From the NCBI GenBank assembly GCA_036267755.1, contig DATAVK010000070.1, forward strand, positions 1 to 30,267: 30,267 nucleotides of DNA, written 5' to 3'. The notes beneath the pieces are model-generated. The model ran no database searches. It saw only the letters and a list, made by a program, of their open reading frames with translations, and was not told the origin of the DNA. Shown piece after piece: positions 15,522 through 23,522 of this stretch. The DNA comes from DATAVK01 sp036267755. GTDB lineage: Bacteria; Actinomycetota; Actinomycetes; JAFAQI01. The translations under genes and the position numbers were made by a program. Numbering within the stretch: position 1 is the first letter of the stretch; each line of letters starts with the position of its first letter.

Positions 15522-16457
15522 ATGCCTCTCCCGGACTTTCTGGTCATCGGGCCACCGAAGGCAGGGACGACGGCGCTGCACTCCGCGCTGGCGGCTCATC
15601 CGCAGCTGTTCATGTCGGCGGTCAAGGAACCCCGGTTCTTCCTCAGCGACGGCAGGCCGCCGCCGAGCCGGGGCGGGCCGGGTGACGCGCAGACCTACCA
15701 GGAGTACGTCTGGCGCCGATCGGACTACGAGGACCTGTTCGCCGCGGCTCCGCCCGGCACGCTGCGCGGCGAGAGCAGCCCGTTCTATCTGCACGACCTC
15801 GTTGCCCACCGCCGGATCCGCAAGCTGATCCCCGAGGCCAAGCTGATCGCGGTCCTGCGTGACCCGGTCGACCGGGCGCACAGCAACTGGGCGCACCTGT
15901 GGTCAGCCGGACTGGAGCCCTACGCCGACTTCCTGCGCGCCTGCGACGAGGAGGACAAGCGGGTGGCCGACGGCTGGGCGCCGTTCTGGCAGTACACCGG
16001 CCTGGGTCGGTACGGCGAGCAACTGGAGCATCTCTACGACGTGTTCCCCCGCGAGCGGGTACTGCTGCTGCGGTACCGCGACCTGCGCGACCGGGCGGTC
16101 GAGACACTCGACCAGATCTGCGAGTTCCTCGGCGTCGAGACCGGTCACCTGGAGAAGGTTCCGTCGGAGAACGTCCGGGCTCACGTCCCGGAGTCGCCGC
16201 TTAACAGGGGCCTGCAGACCGTGCTGCGTGGTGGTGCCGCGGTGGGCCACGTCTTCCCGCTGCCGGTCCGGAAGATGGCCCGGGAGCCGCTGCTCGCGCT
16301 GCTGCAGCGGGACGGCGGCCGGCGCCCCAAGATCACCCCCGAGCAGCGCAGCCGACTGACGAAGGTCTTCGCCGACGACGTCCCGCTGTTGGAGCGGCTG
16401 ACCGGCGAGAGCTATGCGGAGTGGCTGACAACGGACTACAACACCGGCAGCAGCTAA
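15522..16457 (+). CDS. Sulfotransferase (PAPS-dependent)
   Basis: Cytosolic sulfotransferase of 311 residues transferring sulfate from PAPS to an unknown acceptor. The N-terminal P-loop-like 5'-phosphosulfate-binding motif is DFLVIGPPKAGTTALHSAL. The 3'-phosphate-binding motif is LIAVLRDPVDRAHSNW. The strand and turn PRERVLLLRYRDLRDRA with the nearby FLGVETG segment are typical of the Sulfotransfer_1/3 group, including N-deacetylase/N-sulfotransferase-like carbohydrate enzymes. ATG 15522 is chosen because of AGGAG at 15512-15516 and because the domain begins at once; the frame is open upstream into the kinase gene. It is probably a single-gene unit. In actinobacteria such enzymes often sulfate glycolipids, glycans or secondary metabolites; nothing here fixes the substrate. 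Confidence 0.9.
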   Translation: MPLPDFLVIGPPKAGTTALHSALAAHPQLFMSAVKEPRFFLSDGRPPPSRGGPGDAQTYQEYVWRRSDYEDLFAAAPPGTLRGESSPFYLHDLVAHRRIRKLIPEAKLIAVLRDPVDRAHSNWAHLWSAGLEPYADFLRACDEEDKRVADGWAPFWQYTGLGRYGEQLEHLYDVFPRERVLLLRYRDLRDRAVETLDQICEFLGVETGHLEKVPSENVRAHVPESPLNRGLQTVLRGGAAVGHVFPLPVRKMAREPLLALLQRDGGRRPKITPEQRSRLTKVFADDVPLLERLTGESYAEWLTTDYNTGSS

Positions 16458-16478
16458 CGACCTGGCATCCTCTGCCTG

Positions 16479-17651
16479 GTGAAGCAGCCGAGTGCCGCCC
16501 GGGTCGCCGCGACGGCTCGACGGGTCGAGCGGGCCTCCGGTCAGCTCGCCACGCTGACCCAACAACGGATGCTCGAGACGTTGCCGTGGTTCGTGGCGAT
16601 GGAGCCGGAACCCCGCACCCAGGTCGGCCTGCTGGTCCAGCTGGGTCTGCGCGGCCTCGCCACCTGGCTGTCGGCCCCAAGCGCGGGGCCACGCATCACC
16701 GCCGAGGTCTTCGCGGCCGCGCCTGGGGAGCTGGCCCGGGTCGTCAGCCTGGAGCAGACCGTCGAGCTGGTCCGGATCGCCGTTGAGGTGGCCGAGGACT
16801 CGGTCCCCGACCTGGCGGCCCCGGCGGAGCAACCGTGGCTGCGAGAGACCGTGCTGCGCTACTCCCGCGAGATCGCCTTCGCGGCCGCCCTGGTCTACGC
16901 CCGCGCCGCCGAGCAACGCGGGGCCTGGGACGCCCGACTCGAGGCGCTCGTGGTCGACGCCGTCGTACGAGGCGATGTCGACGACGCCCTGGTGTCCCGC
17001 GCAGCGGCGCTCGGGTGGTCACATCCGGCCCAGGTCATCGTCGTCGTCGGCGGCGCGCCATCCGGTGACCCGGAACGCGTGCTGGGACATGTCCGTCACC
17101 TGGGCCGCGGCATCGGCGTCGACGTGCTCGCCAGCGTCCAGACGACCAAGCTCGTCGTGATCGTCGGTGGCGGCCTCAAGACGACCCGGGTCACCCGGGC
17201 CCTGCTCCCGGCCTTCGCGGACGGGCCAGTCGTCATGGGGCCGGTCGTCTCGGGTCTCGCGGACGTCGCGATCTCCGTCCAGGAGGCATTCGCGGCGCTG
17301 CGGGCCGTGGTGGCCTGGCCCGAGGCTCCTCGACCCGTGACGAGCGACGAACTGCTGCCCGAACGGGCGTTGGCCGGTGACGCCCGGGCCGTGCAGTACC
17401 TGATCGACCGGGTCTATGTGCCACTCTCCGGCGACCCGGCGCTGCTGGCGACGGCCGATGCCTATGAACGGTGTGGGGGCACGATCGAGGCGACCGCCCG
17501 GGAGCTGTTCGTGCACGGCAACACGGTCCGCTACCGGCTCCGACGGATCGCTGACCTGTGCAGCCTCGACATCGCCGTGGGTCGTGATCGGTTCGTCGTT
17601 CAGGTCGGAATCGCCCTCGGGAGGCTGGATTCGGCCAGCCGGACGTTGTAG
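16479..17651 (+). CDS. fasR: PucR/CdaR-family transcriptional regulator, likely activator of the FAS-II genes
   Basis: A regulator of 390 residues from GTG 16479, 21 bases after the sulfotransferase gene. The C-terminal PucR-type helix-turn-helix (HTH_30) is clear at about residues 325-380: YERCGGTIEATARELFVHGN, then TVRYRLRRIADLC. The central part contains a GGDEF-like/CdaR regulatory region with 'VIVVVGGAPSGDPERVL' and VVIVGGGLK. Position and family match FasR of Streptomyces, a PucR-like activator encoded directly upstream of fabD. The symbol rests on that synteny and on the domain, not on an alignment. The ligand is not evident. Confidence 0.82.
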   Translation: MKQPSAARVAATARRVERASGQLATLTQQRMLETLPWFVAMEPEPRTQVGLLVQLGLRGLATWLSAPSAGPRITAEVFAAAPGELARVVSLEQTVELVRIAVEVAEDSVPDLAAPAEQPWLRETVLRYSREIAFAAALVYARAAEQRGAWDARLEALVVDAVVRGDVDDALVSRAAALGWSHPAQVIVVVGGAPSGDPERVLGHVRHLGRGIGVDVLASVQTTKLVVIVGGGLKTTRVTRALLPAFADGPVVMGPVVSGLADVAISVQEAFAALRAVVAWPEAPRPVTSDELLPERALAGDARAVQYLIDRVYVPLSGDPALLATADAYERCGGTIEATARELFVHGNTVRYRLRRIADLCSLDIAVGRDRFVVQVGIALGRLDSASRTL

Positions 17652-17705
17652 GAACCCGACAAACTTTGCCCCGTGAAGACTGTCCAAGGACCCGCTGACT
17701 TACTG

Positions 17706-17717
17706 GCGGGTACCCGC
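17706..17717. promoter_or_regulatory. 12-bp palindrome GCGGGTACCCGC at the fabD start, with an extra upstream ACCCGC arm
   Basis: The perfect palindrome GCGGGTACCCGC lies 12 bp before GTG 17730. A further ACCCGC at 17690-17695 can pair with the same GCGGGT arm, so two alternative hairpins are possible. It is a candidate operator for the PucR-type regulator or a leader structure. Confidence 0.35.
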
Positions 17718-17729
17718 GAGGCTGGAGGA

Positions 17730-18890
17730 GTGCTCGCAATCCTCGCGCCCGGTCAGGGCTCACAACGCTCCGGCGTCCTCCAGCCCTGGTTGAACGACGA
17801 CACCCTCGCGACGCTGCAGCGATACTCCAAGGCGGCCGGAATCGACCTGGTCGCGGCCGGTACGACGATGTCGGACGCTGAGGTGACCGACACCGCGATC
17901 GCGCAGCCGCTGATCGTGGCCGCCTCGCTGCTCTCCGCCACGCAACTGCCCCAGCTCCCCACCGACACGGTGTTCGCCGGCCACAGCGTCGGCGAGTTCG
18001 CGGCAACTGCGCTCGCCGGCGTGATGAGCGATGAGGACGCCCTCCGGGTCGTCGCCGTCCGCGGCGCCGCGATGGCGACAGCTGCCGCCAGCCCGGCCGG
18101 CGGCATGGTGGCCGTCCTCGGCGGTGACCGCGACATCGTGGAGGCGGCGATCGCCCGCTCCGGCTGCACCGTCGCCAATGCCAATGGTGCAGGTCAGATC
18201 GTCGCCGCCGGCCCGATGGACGCCGTGGAGCGGTTACAGGCCGATCCGCCGGAGGGCGCCCGGCTGCGTCCGCTCAGCGTCGCCGGTGCGTTCCACACCT
18301 CCCTGATGGCGCCGGCGCGCGATGCGCTGGCCGACGCGGCCGGAACGGTCACCGCCCACGACGCCGAAGGCGGGATCGTGTCGAACGCCGACGGCACGCT
18401 GGTCACCGACGGGCAAGAAGTGCTGCGCCGGCTGATCGAGCAGGTCAGCACGCCCGTGCGCTGGGATGCCTGCATGCGGACCCTGGGGGCACTGGGAGTC
18501 ACGGCCACGATCGAGCTGGCACCGGCCGGCACGCTGACGGGTCTGGTACGCCGGGCCCTGCCCGGGGTCGAGGCCGTCGCGCTGAAGACCCCCGACGACC
18601 TCGACGAGGCCCGCCGGGTGATCATCGAGCACGCCCACGACCTCGCCGAGGAGCCGTTGCCGTGGCGGGTCGTCGTCTCTCCGACCCGAGGAACGGTGCG
18701 CATCGCCACTACAGAAACCGGCACCCGGGTGCAGCCCGGCGCTGCGCTGGGCACCATCAGCACCCGCAACGAGGACGTCGACTTCCGCACCGTCCACGGC
18801 GGTCGGCTGGTGGAGTGGCTGGTCAACGACGGCGACCCCGTCGCCGACGGGCAACCGCTGGCCCGGCTAGCAACGGAAGCCACAGCATGA
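17730..18890 (+). CDS. fabD: Malonyl-CoA:ACP transacylase with a C-terminal biotinyl/lipoyl-like domain
   Basis: Transfers malonyl from CoA to ACP for FAS-II. In the 386-residue version from GTG 17730 the nucleophile is Ser86 in GHSVGEF, Arg111 (in VRGAAM) binds the malonyl carboxylate and His189 (in GAFHTSL) is the catalytic base. The core ends near residue 300. Residues about 310-386 form an additional domain with the BCCP/lipoyl pattern: SPTRGTV, then TRVQPGAALGTI, then GGRLVEWLVNDGDPVADGQP with a final Leu-Ala-Arg-Leu. At the hairpin tip, where the family has EAMKM, this protein has STRNED, so the modifiable Lys is missing. GTG 17730 is preferred because the FabD fold starts there and GAGG (17718-17721) sits 8 bases upstream; GTG 17673 would add 19 residues. 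The stop overlaps fabH (ATGA). Confidence 0.92.
   Translation: MLAILAPGQGSQRSGVLQPWLNDDTLATLQRYSKAAGIDLVAAGTTMSDAEVTDTAIAQPLIVAASLLSATQLPQLPTDTVFAGHSVGEFAATALAGVMSDEDALRVVAVRGAAMATAAASPAGGMVAVLGGDRDIVEAAIARSGCTVANANGAGQIVAAGPMDAVERLQADPPEGARLRPLSVAGAFHTSLMAPARDALADAAGTVTAHDAEGGIVSNADGTLVTDGQEVLRRLIEQVSTPVRWDACMRTLGALGVTATIELAPAGTLTGLVRRALPGVEAVALKTPDDLDEARRVIIEHAHDLAEEPLPWRVVVSPTRGTVRIATTETGTRVQPGAALGTISTRNEDVDFRTVHGGRLVEWLVNDGDPVADGQPLARLATEATA
18646..18887 (+). other. Coding segment for the extra biotinyl/lipoyl-like domain of FabD
   Basis: About 77 codons after the FabD core encode a barrel-sandwich domain. Its Gly-Asp and 'DGDPVADGQ' turns match biotinyl domains, but no Lys is present at or near the tip position. 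Confidence 0.75.
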
Positions 18891-19840
18891 GAGGACCGAC
18901 CGTCATCCGGCAGGCCTCGATCGTCGGGCTGGGCGAGCACCGCGCCACCCGGCTCGTCACCAATGATGACCTGGCGCAGACCCTCGACACCGACGACGCC
19001 TGGATCCAGCAGCGCACCGGCATCGCCAGCCGGCGGATCGCCGGCGAGGGCGAGTCCGTCATCGCCATGGCCAGCGAGGCCTCACGCAAGGCGGTCGCCG
19101 ATGCCGGCGTGGACCCCTCCGCAGTGGGTCTCGTCGTACTGGCCACCTGCTCGATGCCGCAGTCCATCCCCGGCGGCGCGGCCCAGGTCGCCGAGGCGAT
19201 CGGCGCGATCGGCGAGGTCGGCGCGTATGACGTCAACGCGGCCTGCGCCGGCTTCTGCTACGCCCTGTCCACCGCCGCGGACGCGGTCCGGCTCGGCACC
19301 GTCGACTACGCCGTGGTCGCCGCGTCGGAGCGCCTGTCGGACGTCGTCGACTGGACCGACCGGTCGTCCGCGATCCTGTTCGGTGACGGCGCCGGCTCGG
19401 TCGTGATCGGGCCCAGCGTCGAGGCCGGGATCGGGCCGGTCGTGTGGGGCAGCGACGGCACCGGCCACGAGCTGATCGCCATGGACACCGGCGGCCACCT
19501 GCGGATCGAAGGCCCCGCGGTGTTCCGGTGGGCCACGTCGCTCGCCGGTGTCGCCCGGGCCGCGTGTGAGGCAGCAGGCGTGGACCCCAGCGAGTTGGCT
19601 GCGCTGATCCCCCACCAGGCCAACCTGCGGATCATCAACTCCCTCGCCAAGCAGCTCGGAGCGACCGACGCGGTCGTCGCCGACGATGTCATCACCTCCG
19701 GCAACACCTCAGCCGCGTCGGTGCCGCTCGCACTCTCGCAGCTGCGCGCCGACGGTCGGGTCGCCAAGGGCGACCTGGCCCTGACCCTCGCCTTCGGTGG
19801 CGGCCTCACGTATGCAGGCGCCGTCATCGCGGTCCCCTGA
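18887..19840 (+). CDS. fabH: 3-oxoacyl-ACP synthase III
   Basis: Starts fatty-acid synthesis by condensing an acyl-CoA primer with malonyl-ACP. The 317-residue product starts at ATG 18887, overlapping the fabD stop. The catalytic triad is complete: Cys120 in NAACAGFCYAL, His243 in IPHQANLRI and Asn273 in SGNTSAAS. Other typical blocks are DDAWIQQRTGIASRR near the N-terminus, ILFGDGAGSVVI, and a C-terminal LTLAFGGGLTYAGA segment. The primer preference (straight or branched) cannot be read safely from the sequence. The order fabD-fabH-acpP-fabF is the one known from Streptomyces. Confidence 0.96.
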   Translation: MRGPTVIRQASIVGLGEHRATRLVTNDDLAQTLDTDDAWIQQRTGIASRRIAGEGESVIAMASEASRKAVADAGVDPSAVGLVVLATCSMPQSIPGGAAQVAEAIGAIGEVGAYDVNAACAGFCYALSTAADAVRLGTVDYAVVAASERLSDVVDWTDRSSAILFGDGAGSVVIGPSVEAGIGPVVWGSDGTGHELIAMDTGGHLRIEGPAVFRWATSLAGVARAACEAAGVDPSELAALIPHQANLRIINSLAKQLGATDAVVADDVITSGNTSAASVPLALSQLRADGRVAKGDLALTLAFGGGLTYAGAVIAVP

Positions 19841-19860
19841 CCCTGGACCACACCCCTCGA

Positions 19861-19876
19861 CCGGAACCCGTTCCGG
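19861..19876. promoter_or_regulatory. Inverted repeat CCGGAAC-CC-GTTCCGG between fabH and acpP
   Basis: A perfect 7-bp inverted repeat with a 2-bp centre lies in the 82-bp gap between fabH and acpP, the only real gap in an otherwise overlapping operon. It may be an operator, an RNA-processing hairpin or part of an internal promoter region. No T-tract follows, so an intrinsic terminator is unlikely. Confidence 0.45.
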
Positions 19877-19910
19877 ACTGTCCCAACCACACGAGAACGT
19901 CCCAACACAA

Positions 19911-19917
19911 AGGAGAG
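19911..19917 (+). promoter_or_regulatory. Strong ribosome binding site AGGAGAG
   Basis: AGGAGAG (within AAAGGAGAG) lies 5 bases before ATG 19923. It is the strongest site in the FAS-II block, fitting the high level of ACP needed, and it fixes the acpP start although the frame is open upstream. Confidence 0.7.
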
Positions 19918-19922
19918 ATCGC

Positions 19923-20171
19923 ATGACCCAGCAAGAGATCCTCGCCGGCCTCGGCGAAATCGTTCAGGAAGCCACCGGCATCCCGGCCGAGAAGATCCAG
20001 CTCGACAAGTCCTTCGTGGACGACCTCGACGTCGACTCGTTGTCGATGGTGGAGATCGCGACGATGGCCGAGGACAAGTTCGGCGTTGCCGTCCCCGACT
20101 CGGAACTGTCGAAGCTGAAGACCGTCGGTGACGTCGTGGCGTTCATCGAGAAGGCAGGCGTTGCCGCGTGA
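19923..20171 (+). CDS. acpP: Acyl carrier protein
   Basis: The 82-residue carrier that holds growing acyl chains on a phosphopantetheine arm. The attachment site is Ser39 in DDLDVDSLSMVEI. Helix 1 (about residues 3-17), the acidic helix 2 starting at Ser39 and the C-terminal LKTVGDVVAFIEKAG are all typical. It starts at ATG 19923 with a strong ribosome binding site. Its stop overlaps the fabF GTG start (GTGA). The protein lacks the C-terminal extension found in mycobacterial AcpM. Confidence 0.97.
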   Translation: MTQQEILAGLGEIVQEATGIPAEKIQLDKSFVDDLDVDSLSMVEIATMAEDKFGVAVPDSELSKLKTVGDVVAFIEKAGVAA

Positions 20172-21400
20172 CGGTACGCGACGTCGTCGTCACCGGGCTC
20201 GGCGCCACGACGCCGCTCGGCGGCGACATCTCCACGACCTGGCGGGCGCTCCTCGACGGTGAGTCAGGCGTGCGCCTGCTCGACGGCGAGGCGTTCGCCG
20301 AGCTGCCGGTGCGGATCGCCGCGCCGGTGCGGGTCGACCCGTCCGAGATCCTGACTCCGATCCAGATCCGGACTCAGGATCGCGCCCAGCAGCTCGCGCT
20401 CATCGCCGCGCGCGAGGCCTGGGCGGACGCCGGCGAGCCCGACGTCGACCCCGAGCGGCTCGCCGTGGTGGTGTCGACCGGCATCGGCGGGATGACCACG
20501 CTGCTCGCGCAGTACGACGTGCTCAAGGAAAAGGGTCCGCGTCGGGTCTCGCCGCACGCCGTCCCGATGTTGATGCCGAACGGTCCCGCCGCCACGGTCG
20601 GACTGGCGCTCGGCGCGAAGGCAGGCGCTCACTCGCCGGTCTCCGCCTGCGCGTCCGGCTCCGAGGCGATCGCGATGGGGCTCGACATCATCCGCAGCGG
20701 TCGGGCCGACGTCGTCGTCTGCGGCGGTTCGGAAGCCGTCATTCACCCGCTGCCGATGGCGGCGTTCGCCGCAATGCGCGCTCTCTCGCCGAACCACGAC
20801 AACCCCGAAGCGGCGTCCCGACCGTTCGACAAGGGACGCGACGGGTTCGTGCTCGGTGAGGGTGCAGCGCTGGTGGTGCTGGAGTCCGCCGAGCACGCTG
20901 CGGCTCGTGGCAAGACGGCCTACGCCGGTCTCGCCGGTGCCGGGATGGCGAACGACGCCTACCACGTCGCGGCACCGGAGCCGACCGGTGAAGGCGCCGC
21001 CCGGGCGATGGCGCTGGCCCTGCGCGACGCCGGCCTGAGTCCCATCGACGTCATCCACGTCAACGCGCACGCCACGTCCACCCCTGCCGGGGACACCGCC
21101 GAGGCGCGGGCGATCCGGACCGTCTTCGGCGAGCACGCCGACCACGTCGCCGTGACCGCCACCAAGTCCTGCACCGGGCATCTGCTCGGCGCTGCGGGTG
21201 CCCTCGAGGCGGCTGTCACCTGCCTGGCGCTGCGCGACCACACAGTCCCCGCGACCCGCAACCTCGACAACCCTGACGACGAGGTCGACCTCGACCTGGT
21301 CCGGGTCTCTCCCCGCACGCTGGCTCCCGGTGGTGCGGCCCTGTCCAACTCGTTCGGCTTCGGCGGCCACGACGTCGCCCTGGTCTTCACGGAGGTCTGA
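20168..21400 (+). CDS. fabF: 3-oxoacyl-ACP synthase II (KasA/FabF type)
   Basis: Elongating beta-ketoacyl-ACP synthase of 410 residues. The active-site triad is Cys161 in SACASGSEAI, His301 in NAHATSTPAGD and His338 in TKSCTGHLLGAAG. N-terminal VVVTGLGATTPLG and C-terminal LSNSFGFGGHDVALVF are standard. It starts at GTG 20168 in the acpP stop and its stop overlaps the carboxyltransferase ATG by one base. Unlike Mycobacterium tuberculosis, which has kasA and kasB in tandem, only one condensing enzyme of this type is encoded here. Confidence 0.96.
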   Translation: MTVRDVVVTGLGATTPLGGDISTTWRALLDGESGVRLLDGEAFAELPVRIAAPVRVDPSEILTPIQIRTQDRAQQLALIAAREAWADAGEPDVDPERLAVVVSTGIGGMTTLLAQYDVLKEKGPRRVSPHAVPMLMPNGPAATVGLALGAKAGAHSPVSACASGSEAIAMGLDIIRSGRADVVVCGGSEAVIHPLPMAAFAAMRALSPNHDNPEAASRPFDKGRDGFVLGEGAALVVLESAEHAAARGKTAYAGLAGAGMANDAYHVAAPEPTGEGAARAMALALRDAGLSPIDVIHVNAHATSTPAGDTAEARAIRTVFGEHADHVAVTATKSCTGHLLGAAGALEAAVTCLALRDHTVPATRNLDNPDDEVDLDLVRVSPRTLAPGGAALSNSFGFGGHDVALVFTEV

Positions 21401-22815
21401 TGTCAGTCGCCGAGCTCGTTCCCCCTACCGGGACCCCCGAGGGCGTCATCGAACGCGACCCCCAAAGCCGGCTGAAGGCGCTGTTCGACGCGGGTGACCT
21501 GATGGTGATCCGCGACGACCAGGGCTCCGGGGTCGTCACCGCCAGCGGCAGCGTCAAGGGACGCACCGTCGTGGCCTTCGCGACCGACGCCACGATCCAG
21601 GGCGGCGCGATGGGACGCGAGGGCTGTGACGCCATCGTCGCGGCCTACGATCTCGCGATCCGCAGCGGCATCCCGGTCGTCGGCATCTGGCAGTCCGGTG
21701 GCGCACGGCTCGCCGAGGGTGTCGCCTCGCTCGACGGCGTCGGCCGGGTCTTCGCGAAGATGACCCACGCCTCCGGCCGGGTGCCGCAGATCTCCGTCGT
21801 ACTCGGCCCGGCCGCCGGCGGCGCGGCCTACGGACCGGCACTCACGGACGTCGTGGTCCTCGGACCCAACGGCCGCGTCTTCGTGACGGGCCCGGACGTC
21901 GTCAAGAGCGTCACCGGCGAGGACGTCGACATGGCGCAGCTCGGTGGTCCCGAGCCGCACGGCCGGCGCAGCGGCGTCGTGCACATCGTGTCGGACACCG
22001 ACGCGGAAGCGATCGCGGCCGCGGGTGATGTCGCCGCCCTGCTCGGCGACCCGACGCGGTGCACCCTGGTCGAGGACCGCCCGATGGCGCACCTTCTGCC
22101 GGACAACCCGCGGCGGGCCTACGACGTCCACCCGATCATCGACACCCTGCTCGACGCACCCGGCACTGAGCTCCACGCGAAGTGGGCGCCCAACATCGTC
22201 ACGATGCTCGGCAAGATCGGCGGTGGCACCGTGGGTGTCCTCGCCAACAACCCGCAGCGGCTCGGCGGCTGCCTCGACGCCGCCAGCGCCGACAAAGCCG
22301 CGCGCTTCGTCCGGATGTGCAACGCGTTCGGCGTACCCCTCGTCGTTCTCGTCGACGTGCCGGGATACCTCCCGGGCGTGGCCCAGGAATGGGACGGCGT
22401 GGTGCGGCGAGGCGCGAAGCTGCTGCACGCGTTCGCGGAAGCCTCCGTGCCGCGGATCACGATCGTGACCCGCAAGGCGTACGGCGGCGCGTACATCGCG
22501 ATGAACTCACGGTCGCTCGGGGCCACGCGGGTGCTCGCCTGGCCGACCGCGGAGGTCGCCGTGATGGGCGCCGTGGCCGCCGTGCGGGTGCTGCACCGGC
22601 GCCAGCTCGCCGCAGCGGCTGAGGGTCCGGACCGGTTGGAGCTCGAAGCCGCGCTAGCCGTGGAGCACGAGCAGAAGTCGGGCGGCGTCGCACGTGCGGT
22701 CGAGCTCGAGCTCGTGGACGAGGTCATCGACCCGGACCGGACCCGGTCCCTGGTGAGCGCGGTGCTGGACAGCAAGCCGCGCAGTATCGGCGGGCACGGA
22801 AACATCCCGCTGTGA
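21400..22815 (+). CDS. accD: Acyl-CoA carboxylase carboxyltransferase (beta) subunit, AccD6-like
   Basis: Carboxyltransferase subunit of acetyl/propionyl-CoA carboxylase, 471 residues, which with a separate biotinylated alpha subunit makes malonyl-CoA. Both crotonase-fold halves are present. The N-terminal half has an IWQSGGARLAEGV segment and VLGPAAGGAAYGPALTD; the C-terminal half has VLVDVPGYLPGV, VTRKAYGGAYIAMNSRSLG and AEVAVMGAVAAVRVL. These paired Gly-rich oxyanion segments bind biotin and acyl-CoA. The length (shorter than the ~540 residues of PccB-type proteins), the C-terminal GGHGNIPL and the position behind fabF match mycobacterial AccD6, the subunit dedicated to malonyl-CoA supply for FAS-II. 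No alpha (biotin carboxylase-BCCP) gene is in this window. Confidence 0.93.
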   Translation: MSVAELVPPTGTPEGVIERDPQSRLKALFDAGDLMVIRDDQGSGVVTASGSVKGRTVVAFATDATIQGGAMGREGCDAIVAAYDLAIRSGIPVVGIWQSGGARLAEGVASLDGVGRVFAKMTHASGRVPQISVVLGPAAGGAAYGPALTDVVVLGPNGRVFVTGPDVVKSVTGEDVDMAQLGGPEPHGRRSGVVHIVSDTDAEAIAAAGDVAALLGDPTRCTLVEDRPMAHLLPDNPRRAYDVHPIIDTLLDAPGTELHAKWAPNIVTMLGKIGGGTVGVLANNPQRLGGCLDAASADKAARFVRMCNAFGVPLVVLVDVPGYLPGVAQEWDGVVRRGAKLLHAFAEASVPRITIVTRKAYGGAYIAMNSRSLGATRVLAWPTAEVAVMGAVAAVRVLHRRQLAAAAEGPDRLELEAALAVEHEQKSGGVARAVELELVDEVIDPDRTRSLVSAVLDSKPRSIGGHGNIPL

Positions 22816-23522
22816 GCAGCGAACGTTCGGTGTTCATCACCGGCGGCAACCGCGGTATCGGGCTGGGGATCGCGCAGCGGCTCGCTGCCGCGGGGCATCG
22901 GGTCGCCGTAACCCACCACTCCAGCCCGGCGCCGCAGGGTCTGTTCTCCGTCAAGTGCGATGTCGGGGACTCGGCCTCGGTCGCCGAGGCGGCGGTGGCC
23001 GCCGCGGAGGAGAACGGCGCGGTCGAGATCCTCATCGCCGCGGCCGGCATCACCCGGGACGGCCTGCTGCTGCGGATGCCGGAACCCGACTGGGATGACG
23101 TCATCGACACCAACCTGCGGGGAGCCTGGGCCGCCGCGAAAGCTGTGGTGCCCGGGATGGCGCGGGCGCGGTTCGGACGGCTGCTGTTCGTCTCCAGCGT
23201 CGTCGGCATGCTCGGCAGTCCCGGCCAGGCGAACTACGCCGCATCGAAGGCCGGGTTGATCGGGCTGGCGCGTTCGTTGGCGCGGGAGTACGCCGGTCGC
23301 GGGGTCACCTCGAACGTGATCGCGCCGGGACTCGTCGACACCGACATGGCGGCGGAACTCACGGACGCGCAGCGCAGCGACATCACCGATCGGACGCCAT
23401 TCAAGCGGGCGGCGACGGTCGACGAGGTCGCCGCTGTCGCGGAGTTCCTCGTCGGAGACTCGGCGTCATACGTAACGGGGGCCGTCGTACCGGTCGACGG
23501 CGGTCTGGGAATGGGGCACTGA
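22812..23522 (+). CDS. fabG: 3-oxoacyl-ACP reductase (MabA/FabG1-like)
   Basis: NADPH-dependent short-chain dehydrogenase of 236 residues that reduces 3-ketoacyl-ACP. The cofactor motif is FITGGNRGIGLGIAQRLAA; the catalytic residues are Ser129 (in VSSVVGML), Tyr142 and Lys146 (in NYAASKAG). The segment APQGLFSVKCDVGD and the C-terminus VDGGLGMGH closely resemble MabA of mycobacteria. The usual NAG motif is AAG here (AAAGITRDG). GTG 22812 overlaps the previous stop by 4 bases and the stop overlaps the enoyl reductase ATG by one base, reproducing the mabA-inhA pair. Confidence 0.95.
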   Translation: MSSERSVFITGGNRGIGLGIAQRLAAAGHRVAVTHHSSPAPQGLFSVKCDVGDSASVAEAAVAAAEENGAVEILIAAAGITRDGLLLRMPEPDWDDVIDTNLRGAWAAAKAVVPGMARARFGRLLFVSSVVGMLGSPGQANYAASKAGLIGLARSLAREYAGRGVTSNVIAPGLVDTDMAAELTDAQRSDITDRTPFKRAATVDEVAAVAEFLVGDSASYVTGAVVPVDGGLGMGH

